Below are positions 1 to 7,068 of a stretch of 64,000 bases of DNA, one piece after another. Within the stretch, counting starts at the first letter, position 1. Each line of letters opens with the position of its first letter. The DNA is taken from contig JAMPGH010000001.1 in NCBI GenBank assembly GCA_023664045.1, positions 203,846 through 267,845 of the forward strand, in the 5' to 3' direction. Position numbers and translations under genes: made by a program. This DNA comes from Alistipes senegalensis. GTDB lineage: Bacteria; Bacteroidota; Bacteroidia; Bacteroidales; Rikenellaceae. The notes beneath the pieces were generated by a model. It was not told where the DNA came from and searched no databases. It saw only the letters and a list, made by a program, of their open reading frames with translations.

Positions 1-130
1 TGTGGCGGTAGTCGTATTGGCAAAACCGCTTCCCCGTTCTGCGGGCGAAAGCAGGGGTGAAATACTCGTGTCGTTCTTCTCCCGTCGGGCAAACCGACAC
101 GCCGTTTACGGTCATCTTCGTTGTTTCCAT
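1..130 (-). CDS. DUF3873-like conjugative-transposon protein (partial, C-terminus outside window)
   Basis: Reading leftwards from an ATG at 130, the frame encodes at least 43 residues beginning METTKMTVNGVSVC and containing QYDYRH before the window edge cuts it. This start and the YDYRH stretch resemble DUF3873, small proteins of unknown function that are common cargo of Bacteroidetes conjugative transposons (family recalled from memory, not searched). The gene follows the 85-aa gene upstream by 19 bases, so both are probably co-transcribed. It suggests that the region left of the window is an integrative conjugative element. The remaining codons are missing only because of the window boundary. 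Confidence 0.65.
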   Translation of the reverse strand, partial: METTKMTVNGVSVCPTGEERHEYFTPAFARRTGKRFCQYDYRH

Positions 131-149
131 TGTTATCGTTGTTTAGGGG

Positions 150-407
150 TTAAAACTCTGCTATCATCAGTCGGTGCCTGAACTGCTGCGTTGGGTCGCT
201 GACCTTGCGCTGGTGTATCCACAGATGATGCGCACCGAAGCCGTAGACGAAATAGTCGTCGAGCGGGATTTGGGCTTTCAGTTTCTCGATGCCTTGCCGC
301 AGTTCGTTCTCGTTACCTGCCAAAAGTATCGTGTTTGTCAATCGGAGGTAAGCCTCCGTTACTTCGTCGCAATAGGGACAAAAGAATGTTTCGATCGTTA
401 CGTTCAT
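150..407 (-). CDS. Hypothetical 85-aa protein of mobile-element type
   Basis: An 85-residue protein beginning MNVTIETFFCPYCDE and ending in IAEF. I do not recognise a named family. The CPYC motif near residues 10-13 could be half of a metal site or a redox pair, but there is no second CxxC, so this is weak. It contains an aromatic/His stretch (FGAHHLWIH). It sits 11 bases downstream of a small membrane-protein gene and 19 bases upstream of the DUF3873-like gene, all on the minus strand, as in accessory modules of conjugative transposons. An overlapping plus-strand frame (174-422) has no supporting context and is taken as its shadow. Confidence 0.55.
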   Translation of the reverse strand: MNVTIETFFCPYCDEVTEAYLRLTNTILLAGNENELRQGIEKLKAQIPLDDYFVYGFGAHHLWIHQRKVSDPTQQFRHRLMIAEF

Positions 408-418
408 AATCTATCGTA

Positions 419-622
419 TTAAAGCGTTAATATCCAAGTCCAAACACCGATAACAGATGCGAGAGAGACGCCCAGCAAGAAGATACCCCACACGATTTGC
501 AATACACCGCTTGTTAGGGCTTCAATCATTCCGACGATGAAATAGACCACCCAAAGCAAAAAGGCACACGGAACGGCTAAAAGGGCGCGTAATGCTGTTT
601 TGAAAATCTTTATCGGTTTCAT
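419..622 (-). CDS. Small two-helix membrane protein
   Basis: From the ATG at 622 this is 67 residues starting MKPIKIFKTALRALL. It has two hydrophobic segments (about residues 10-33 and 40-64), predicting an inner-membrane hairpin. The frame stays open further upstream, but the MKPIK start gives a normal positively charged N-terminus directly before the first helix, so I prefer it to an extended form beginning near 679. It is first in a three-gene minus-strand run with the 85-aa gene and the DUF3873-like gene. No function can be assigned; small membrane proteins of this size are frequent in conjugative elements. Confidence 0.5.
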   Translation of the reverse strand: MKPIKIFKTALRALLAVPCAFLLWVVYFIVGMIEALTSGVLQIVWGIFLLGVSLASVIGVWTWILTL

Positions 623-772
623 GGCTGCTGTTTTTTGATTCTGATGCGGATTTGAGAGTGGAGGGAGTGAGTTTCTCATCCTAATCTGCCTCTCGTTTAT
701 CCGACATTTTTTTAATGCGTCTTTCGGTCGTATCGGTCGTTTCGTTTCAGGGGCTTTTCGGTGTAGAGGTCA

Positions 773-856
773 GGACGTACAAGGTTTTGACGAAAAATAC
801 CTCGCAGAATGCAGGGAAGATTTTCGACAAACCGCAAGGCTCGACCTTGTACGTCC
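773..856. repeat. Perfect 12-bp inverted repeat with 60-bp spacer
   Basis: GGACGTACAAGG (773-784) is the exact reverse complement of CCTTGTACGTCC (845-856). The 60-base spacer contains no start-to-stop frame of its own. As RNA it would close a large stem-loop in the leader of the minus-strand small-gene operon. As DNA it could be a binding or recombination site. Its function is unknown. Confidence 0.5.
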
Positions 857-1215
857 GTGAAGACCTCGCAAACACCTTTGCACCTGCAACGCAACGACGC
901 CACGATGCGACAGGAAGGCAGCAAAAATGGAGGTAACCGAAATTATTAGGCAGATTCGAGACGGTAATATTAAAAAAAGCAATGTGAATTGTACTATACT
1001 TGGACCGAAAATATTGGACTAAGTGTTTGTATTACACTTGTTATTTTCGGCGATTGCAGCCGAATGATACCGTAAAGTTCCCGTATATTTCAATTATTTG
1101 TCAAGTGCATAATCTCTCTCGATCGCTTATTACTCGTTAAGAAAGTTTATTCTTTTGCCCTTAGTCGTTTTTCAGAACAGCGGTTCGGAATACCTATTCT
1201 AAATGAATCAAGCGT

Positions 1216-1270
1216 ATTCATATGAATTTTATCACTATATTTGCAGTGCGTAAATATGCGCAATATACTG
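1216..1270 (+). promoter_or_regulatory. Promoter and candidate operator of the AAA/DUF4143 gene
   Basis: A Bacteroidetes -7 box TATATTTG lies at 1236-1243, about 44 bases before the ATG at 1287; no clear -33 TTTG is seen. A perfect palindrome ATTCATATGAAT (1216-1227) lies where the -33 region should be. Downstream, 1244-1270 begins with CAGTGCG and ends with CGCA...ACTG, an imperfect dyad, and TGCGTAAA occurs twice (from 1247 and from 1269). The arrangement suggests a repressor site over the promoter and transcription start. Confidence 0.4.
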
Positions 1271-1286
1271 CGTAAAATGTAAATAT

Positions 1287-2468
1287 ATGTATAAAAGAAC
1301 TGAATATCTTACGATTAGGAAACGTATTGAAGAACCACGCAAGTTCATTCAGGTTGTTATGGGGCCCCGACAAGTGGGTAAATCAACTGTCGTGAAGCAG
1401 GTCTTGCAGGAGTTGGATATACCGTACCAATTCTATTCTGCCGACAATGTTCCTGCGACGAACAGCGCATGGGTATCGAATTGCTGGGCTGCCGTGCGCA
1501 GTCTGAAAGAGAGTCGAAGACAGGAAAGTATACTTCTTGTTATCGATGAGATACAGAAAATATACAATTGGAGTGAGGTTGTCAAAAAAGAATGGGATGA
1601 CGACACTTTTCACGACCGTAATATAAAAGTTTTGCTGCTTGGCAGCAGTCGTGTGCTGTTAGAGAAAGGTCTCTCGGAATCATTGGGCGGACGTTTCGAA
1701 GAAATTCGTATGACGCATTGGAGTTATCCCGAAATGAGGGACTGTTTTGGATTTACGCTCGACCAATACTTCTTTTATGGGGGCTATCCCGGTGCAGCGC
1801 CCCTTATTGACGACGAAGAACGGTATCGGCAATACATTCAGTCTGCCATTGTGGAGGCGACTATTAACAAAGATATTCTGATAGATACACCCATCGGCAA
1901 GCCGGCTTTGCTGCGTCAGACTTTCGAATTGGGTGCTGCCTATTCCGGACAACTCTTGTCGCTGACAAAAATGTTGGGTGCATTGCAGGATGCAGGTAAC
2001 ACTACCACACTGGCAGGCTATGTTCAGTTGTTAGACGAATCAGGAATGCTGAATGGATTGCAGAAGTATAGCATCGACACAGCTCGCAGAAGATCGAGCA
2101 TCCCTAAATTTCAGGTCTACAACAATGCACTGAAAACAATATACAACCCAAATACATTCGAGCAAACAATCCTCGACCGCAAAGTTTGGGGACATGTTTT
2201 CGAATCGGGTATCGGGGCATATATCATCAGCCAAGCGTTTGTGCATCGGTTCGAGGTCTTCTACTGGCGAGAACGCAACGACGAAGTGGATTTCGTGCTG
2301 CGCAAGAAAGGTTCGGTTGTCGCCATAGAGGTCAAGAGTAATGCCGAGAAAAATACTGCCGGACTGGAAACATTCAAAAGGATATTCAACCCTCGAACGA
2401 CTTTGATTGTCGGAGATGGCGGCATAAGTGCCGAGGAGTTTCTGTCGATGGATATACGGAAACTCTAA
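1287..2468 (+). CDS. AAA+ ATPase with C-terminal DUF4143 domain
   Basis: A 393-residue cytoplasmic P-loop ATPase. Walker A is GPRQVGKST (about residues 26-34), Walker B ILLVIDEIQ (about 82-90), with a sensor-like VLLLGSSRVLL near 116. The C-terminal part has EVDFVL followed by AIEVKSN (about 332-352), the DUF4143 arrangement resembling a PD-(D/E)xK-type fold; whether it cuts DNA is unknown. Such ATPases are abundant in Bacteroidetes accessory DNA, with unclear roles. It has its own promoter and is separated from the following operon by 171 bases that hold another promoter, so I do not count it as part of that operon. The length is normal for the family and nothing appears broken. Confidence 0.8.
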   Translation: MYKRTEYLTIRKRIEEPRKFIQVVMGPRQVGKSTVVKQVLQELDIPYQFYSADNVPATNSAWVSNCWAAVRSLKESRRQESILLVIDEIQKIYNWSEVVKKEWDDDTFHDRNIKVLLLGSSRVLLEKGLSESLGGRFEEIRMTHWSYPEMRDCFGFTLDQYFFYGGYPGAAPLIDDEERYRQYIQSAIVEATINKDILIDTPIGKPALLRQTFELGAAYSGQLLSLTKMLGALQDAGNTTTLAGYVQLLDESGMLNGLQKYSIDTARRRSSIPKFQVYNNALKTIYNPNTFEQTILDRKVWGHVFESGIGAYIISQAFVHRFEVFYWRERNDEVDFVLRKKGSVVAIEVKSNAEKNTAGLETFKRIFNPRTTLIVGDGGISAEEFLSMDIRKL

Positions 2469-2568
2469 AAACATTGGAGGATTTTCTAAAAGAAGATAAA
2501 GTATAAATTAACATTATGCAAATATTGGTCTAATAAATTGTACGTATCAGCAAATGGAATAAATTTAT

Positions 2569-2576
2569 TATTTTTG
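2569..2576 (+). promoter_or_regulatory. Probable -7 box of the NurA-HerA-GHKL-rSAM operon
   Basis: TATTTTTG fits the Bacteroidetes TAnnTTTG -7 consensus and lies 64 bases before the ATG at 2640. A good -33 element is not visible at the expected distance. It is the only plausible promoter before the four-gene operon. Confidence 0.4.
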
Positions 2577-2639
2577 TAACTAATCCATATTTTGGGGAAT
2601 AGAGTAAGTTCCTTTGGGATGCAATAAAGTATTAGAAGC

Positions 2640-3812
2640 ATGGGCAAACTTTTGGACTATATAGCAAAGGAAACACAAGGCGAATGCTTTGCGTCGTTCA
2701 AGTATTGCTATGACAATGTGTTGCCTCCAAATATTGAATACGAAGCAAGAGAGGATTCGTATATCAATATGAAAGAATTTGCCGAGAGCATACACGACCC
2801 TCAGATGAGGGATATGAAATCTTTGGCTGAAAAGATGAAAGCAATGCCTCCGCTGTTCAAATTCTTTCTTGATGGTTCGCGTCGGGTCTATAAGGTCGAT
2901 GATATACAATACGATAAAAAGGTATTTCCTATTGTTAGTGGTCAAATATCCGTTTCCTGTTGTGGCAGAGAGATGAACGATGACAATACATTTCGCAGCT
3001 TCGGTAAAGTTTTCGAGGAAGCCTATCCCGTGGTTTGTCTCCCGGTAACTGCCAACGACGAAGGTATTGATAACGGAGTGTATTTCAATAATCTGTGCAA
3101 CAAGTTAAACGAATTGCCTTTCATTAAGAGTTCCGGGAACAAGTTCGGGAAGGTGCTTTACTACTTAACAAAGATTGAAGGCAATGAAACCCTTGAAAAC
3201 AAAGGCATCGCCCGAATTCAAGATGAGATGATCGAATGCGAAAAGCGCATTGTGGCTGAGATGATGAGCAAGCACTTGCTTACGCAAGAGCACTATCTTA
3301 TCAAAGATGGCTCAATACAATATAAGCCGATGAAAACTGGCGATTATAAAGAACTGGCACGAATTCGCAACAACTATCGACATGTCGTTGGAGTTTCAAA
3401 GCGGTTTAATCCCAATCTGATGAAAGATAATAAGAATCAAAGCAGTGCGGGACAGATTGCGAAACTGCCGTTATTCCATCGGACGCCTGCCTTTATGTGG
3501 AAACCGGGAGAGGAATGGGGAAATGTAAATTTTGCCATTTGGTATGTACGGATTCGAGATCGCAAATACACAACAACCCCTTACTCTGGCATCTTAAAGA
3601 TTGAGAAGATGCTCATGACGGGTGCAGAAGCAGAAAATGGACTTGAAACCGACGAAATAGATATGATTACCGCCAACATTATTAACGAACGTAATCCTGT
3701 TTGTTATGGTAATGATGCTCGATGGGCAAATCATCTTTACCCTGTCTATATGACTGAATGTTATTGTAAGAGTCAGTTTAGGAGTGATATAAGTTTCATC
3801 AATTTATTTTGA
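2640..3812 (+). CDS. NurA-like 5'-3' nuclease
   Basis: A 390-residue protein with the NurA nuclease layout: FFLDGSRRV (Asp78) matches the first catalytic Asp motif (DGS), YLIKDGSIQY (about residues 219-228) the second Asp-Gly-Ser motif, and HVVGVSKRF (about 248-256) the following conserved Lys segment, with WYVRI near 301. NurA is a manganese-dependent exo/endonuclease of RNase H-like fold that works with the HerA translocase in archaeal DNA end resection and in some bacterial defence loci. The next gene, 4 bases downstream, is HerA-like, which supports the call strongly. An unusual Cys pair (CC, 107-108) is visible. First gene of a four-gene operon; probable target is invading or broken DNA (inference). 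Confidence 0.8.
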   Translation: MGKLLDYIAKETQGECFASFKYCYDNVLPPNIEYEAREDSYINMKEFAESIHDPQMRDMKSLAEKMKAMPPLFKFFLDGSRRVYKVDDIQYDKKVFPIVSGQISVSCCGREMNDDNTFRSFGKVFEEAYPVVCLPVTANDEGIDNGVYFNNLCNKLNELPFIKSSGNKFGKVLYYLTKIEGNETLENKGIARIQDEMIECEKRIVAEMMSKHLLTQEHYLIKDGSIQYKPMKTGDYKELARIRNNYRHVVGVSKRFNPNLMKDNKNQSSAGQIAKLPLFHRTPAFMWKPGEEWGNVNFAIWYVRIRDRKYTTTPYSGILKIEKMLMTGAEAENGLETDEIDMITANIINERNPVCYGNDARWANHLYPVYMTECYCKSQFRSDISFINLF

Positions 3813-3816
3813 GGCA

Positions 3817-5487
3817 ATGGAAGCGATTGGCAAAATTATAGCGACTGAAAAACAGCCATCAACTATTGAAGAGTTTACTTTTTGGACTCGAAAGGATTTG
3901 AAATTAAAGCCCTTTGATGTTGTCGTCGTCGAGCATGTAAAGGATGCAGATGGAGAACCGACAAAGACATTTGGCGTGATTGAGGAAATCTCTCATATGA
4001 CAGACTCGCCAAGTGCATTGGCGGGCTATATATCAAGTGATTTTGGTCGAGTAGAATCCACCTCATACACAGAGCGTATCGGCATGAACTATGTGAAATG
4101 CAAAGTGGTGGGCAATACGAAGAACATCTACATTCCCGTTCAAGAGGGTAAAAAGGTATATCTCGCCGAGCGAAATGAAATAATGGAGGCTCTCGGATTG
4201 AATAATGTAAAGCATAAACTTCCGGCCGGATATATAGAAATGTATGAAGGTGCGAACAAGCAGATGCTTCCTGTATTTTTCAATTCTCATTTCTTGATCG
4301 GTCCAGAAGGTGCGCACTTAAATATATCCGGCATATCGGGGTTGGCTTCCAAGACTTCCTATGCTATGTTTCTCATGAAAGCAATTCAAGATTATGCTGC
4401 CAAGGATAAAAAAGAATCTGTTGCGTTTATCATGATGAACGTGAAAGGGACGGATTTGTTAAAGATAGACCAAAAGAACACTCGCAAAGATGAACTTGAA
4501 CAGATAAAACCAGTTTATAAGTTATTGGGTATGGAGTTGGAGCCGTTCAAGCAGGTAAAATACTTTTATCCATATTCAAAAGATTTTACCTCCTATACAT
4601 ACGAAAAAGAAGATGTTATAAAAACCCGATTTGAAACCGGTAATGCATTGCAATATAAATACCTGTTTGAAACAGACGAAGATAAGGAATGTCTTGATTT
4701 ATTGTTCGCAAATGTCGATGATCCGAATGATACAATTGAATCAATCATCAATTTTATCATTTCAAATGGTGGCGGATTTAGCGGTATAGAGACTTGGGAA
4801 GACTTTAAGAACGAACTGTATAAACAGACGCAGTCGGATAAGGTCAGTAAAGCCGGTAAAGAAATATCCGTTATGAGTTGGCGCAAGTTTTATCGGTTAT
4901 TCAATAAGAGTTATCAGAAATGCCAGCAGATGTTCACTAACAAATTAGGCAGTGGTGTACGTCTGCGAGACCAAATTGCAAAGATTGGTAAAAATGATGT
5001 GATGGTAATTGATGTGGCTAAACTTGATGAAGAATCACAAGGATTTGTTTTCGGTGATGTTATGCGAGCTGTCTATAATCTCAAGTTGGGCTCTACTGAC
5101 CGTGTTGATTCCGATATTCCTAACCGCATAGTAATCTTTATTGATGAGTTGAACAAATACGCATCTACCGATGTGCCAAAATCCTCTCCTATCCTCCATC
5201 AGTTGCTTGACATTACGGAGCGCGGTCGCTCATTGGGCATTGTTTTGTTTGGCGCAGAACAGTTTGTAAGCGACATTCACCGCCGTGTAAAAGGTAATTG
5301 TGCGACACAGGCTTTTGGCCGTACAAATGCTATTGAGATATCGCGGGAGGATTTTCGATTTGTTCCAAGCGTGTACAAGACGATGCTGACTCGAATGAAG
5401 CAGGGTGAATACATCATTCAGAATCCAGTATTCCGCTCTATGCTAAATATCAAATTCCCACTACCCATCTATAAATATTTTGATTAA
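3817..5487 (+). CDS. HerA-like hexameric DNA translocase/ATPase
   Basis: A 556-residue HerA/FtsK-superfamily ATPase. The N-terminal about 110 residues form a likely HAS-barrel. A P-loop GISGLASKTS lies at about 172-181, Walker B IVIFIDEL with the catalytic Glu at about 438-445, and ERGRSLGIVLFGAEQ (about 468-482) corresponds to the arginine-finger and sensor region. HerA forms a hexameric ring that feeds DNA to NurA; here the nuclease gene ends 4 bases upstream, so a NurA-HerA complex is expected. Between the P-loop and Walker B is a long insert (about 210-400) typical of bacterial HerA relatives. The next gene starts 6 bases downstream. Known bacterial defence pairs use HerA with SIR2 or DUF4297 effectors; this one has NurA. 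Confidence 0.85.
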   Translation: MEAIGKIIATEKQPSTIEEFTFWTRKDLKLKPFDVVVVEHVKDADGEPTKTFGVIEEISHMTDSPSALAGYISSDFGRVESTSYTERIGMNYVKCKVVGNTKNIYIPVQEGKKVYLAERNEIMEALGLNNVKHKLPAGYIEMYEGANKQMLPVFFNSHFLIGPEGAHLNISGISGLASKTSYAMFLMKAIQDYAAKDKKESVAFIMMNVKGTDLLKIDQKNTRKDELEQIKPVYKLLGMELEPFKQVKYFYPYSKDFTSYTYEKEDVIKTRFETGNALQYKYLFETDEDKECLDLLFANVDDPNDTIESIINFIISNGGGFSGIETWEDFKNELYKQTQSDKVSKAGKEISVMSWRKFYRLFNKSYQKCQQMFTNKLGSGVRLRDQIAKIGKNDVMVIDVAKLDEESQGFVFGDVMRAVYNLKLGSTDRVDSDIPNRIVIFIDELNKYASTDVPKSSPILHQLLDITERGRSLGIVLFGAEQFVSDIHRRVKGNCATQAFGRTNAIEISREDFRFVPSVYKTMLTRMKQGEYIIQNPVFRSMLNIKFPLPIYKYFD

Positions 5488-5493
5488 GCTATT

Positions 5494-7068
5494 ATGACGG
5501 ATAACCCAAGAATAGGAAAAGATGTTATAGAATCCTTAACTCTCGGTATGTATGAAGATTGCAGATTCATATACCGAGAATATATACAGAACTCTGCCGA
5601 CCAAATAGATAAAGCTGTAGCAGAAGGATTGATTCGTGCAGGCGAAGATGAGATTCACGTTACTATTGATCCGAATGAGCGTTGTATTGTTATTGAGGAC
5701 AATGCAACTGGTATTTCAGCCGACAAAGTCATTCCTATCCTGAGAAATATTGCTCATTCGACAAAGAAGCGAGGGGAAGATAAAGGATTTCGAGGCATTG
5801 GTCGTTTAGGCGGTTTAGGCTATTGCTCAAAACTGATATTCGAGACCACATATGCCGGCGAAGAGGTCAAGTCAATTATGACATGGGACGCCGACCTCTT
5901 AAAGCAAATTATCAATGACCGTGATAATTCAGAAGAAGCCGTAGATGTTTTAGCACGCGTAACAAACACAACAACTAAAAAGGAGGTTGCACATAAACAC
6001 TATTTCAAGGTTACCTTGGAGCATGTAACCTCTAACGAATTACTCGATGTCGAGCGCGTCAAAAATTACCTTTCAATGGTTGCGCCCGTTGATATCGCTT
6101 CACAATTCATATATCGTTCTCAAATCAATAACTTTGCAAAAGAGAACGGATTAAAAGTAGACATATATAATATATACATTAACGGCGAACAGATTTACAA
6201 ACCATACACGAATTATATATACGAAGACAATCAAGGCGGGAAGAAAAAAATCGATGATATTCTCGGTGTAGATTTTCTGCTTTCAAAAGATGATAATGGA
6301 AACATCGTGTATTGGGGCTGGTATTCGTTGTCTCGGCTGAAAGGACAAATGAAGCAGAAGAATATCGCTCGCGGTATTCGATTGCGTAAAGAAAATATAC
6401 AGATTGGCGATGAAGAAATATGTAAAAAGTTCTTTGCCAACACATCAGACCAACGATTTTCATTTTATTATTTTGGAGAGATTCACGCTGTAAGTAAAGA
6501 GCTTATTCCCAACTCTCGCCGAGATTATTTCGGTGAGAATACGGCGCTACTTTCATTTGAAAAGAGTGTTAAGCAGAATTTCCTAAAACTCAGGGAACTG
6601 TGCTACGATGCATCCGACATCAACAAGAGTTTGAAAATCATCGCTAAAAAAGAAGAAATCGAAGAAAAGATAAAGCAAAAAGATAGTTATTTTTCCACAA
6701 AAGAGAAAGAGGATTTACAACTGCAACTCGAAGATTATAAGAAAAAGTCCGATGAGGCACGAAAACAACTCGAACGCAAAAAACAAAAGATAGAAGAAAC
6801 CGATTCTTCTCTTAAAAAGATTATTGATAATTTAACTTCCAAAGCAGAACAGAAAGACGATTCATTTAAATCTGCTTCACCCAAATCAGAAGAACCAAAG
6901 ACAACCGAGAAGACAAAATACAGAACAGATAGCCCTATTTACTCAATGTATAGTAAGGCTGAACGGAAATTGATTGGACGGATATATGCATCTATTGCAA
7001 ATGCTATTCCCGATGAGCGTCAAAGAGAAGCTCTTATAAAAATTATCGAGGAGGATCTGACGCGATGA
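5494..7068 (+). CDS. Hsp90-like/GHKL ATPase with C-terminal coiled coil
   Basis: A 524-residue protein with a clear GHKL fold: N-box YREYIQNSADQ (Glu29, Asn33), D-x-x-x-G at 69-73 (DNATG), and the glycine-rich lid GFRGIGRLGGLG (98-109). The middle part carries ARGIRLRKENIQIG (about 292-305) and GEIHAVSKELIPNSRRDYF (about 328-346), the S5-fold segment typical of bacterial Hsp90-like ATPases. Residues about 378-450 are rich in Glu/Lys/Gln heptads, predicting a coiled coil, followed by a charged linker and a short C-terminal helix. GHKL/MORC-like ATPases are known in restriction-type loci, where they may clamp or loop DNA. Its stop overlaps the next start (ATGA, 7065-7068), so translation is coupled. 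Confidence 0.85.
   Translation: MTDNPRIGKDVIESLTLGMYEDCRFIYREYIQNSADQIDKAVAEGLIRAGEDEIHVTIDPNERCIVIEDNATGISADKVIPILRNIAHSTKKRGEDKGFRGIGRLGGLGYCSKLIFETTYAGEEVKSIMTWDADLLKQIINDRDNSEEAVDVLARVTNTTTKKEVAHKHYFKVTLEHVTSNELLDVERVKNYLSMVAPVDIASQFIYRSQINNFAKENGLKVDIYNIYINGEQIYKPYTNYIYEDNQGGKKKIDDILGVDFLLSKDDNGNIVYWGWYSLSRLKGQMKQKNIARGIRLRKENIQIGDEEICKKFFANTSDQRFSFYYFGEIHAVSKELIPNSRRDYFGENTALLSFEKSVKQNFLKLRELCYDASDINKSLKIIAKKEEIEEKIKQKDSYFSTKEKEDLQLQLEDYKKKSDEARKQLERKKQKIEETDSSLKKIIDNLTSKAEQKDDSFKSASPKSEEPKTTEKTKYRTDSPIYSMYSKAERKLIGRIYASIANAIPDERQREALIKIIEEDLTR

Larger units (their letters stand above)
623..1286. other. Gene-free stretch with inverted repeats and a promoter
   Basis: No convincing coding frame: short frames on both strands around 712-980 overlap each other and have no recognisable product. 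The stretch holds a perfect 12-bp inverted repeat (773-784 with 845-856), a small hairpin (AAGTGT 1021-1026 with ACACTT 1034-1039), a 12-bp palindrome (1216-1227) and the probable promoter of the AAA ATPase gene (1236-1243). It is more AT-rich on the right than on the left. It probably separates the conjugative-element module from the ATPase/defence module. Confidence 0.5.

Noticed and set aside
1287..2468. Treating the AAA/DUF4143 gene as a fifth member of the NurA-HerA cassette
   Set aside because: It has its own promoter and a 171-base gap with a second promoter before the cassette; the four downstream genes are coupled, this one is not.
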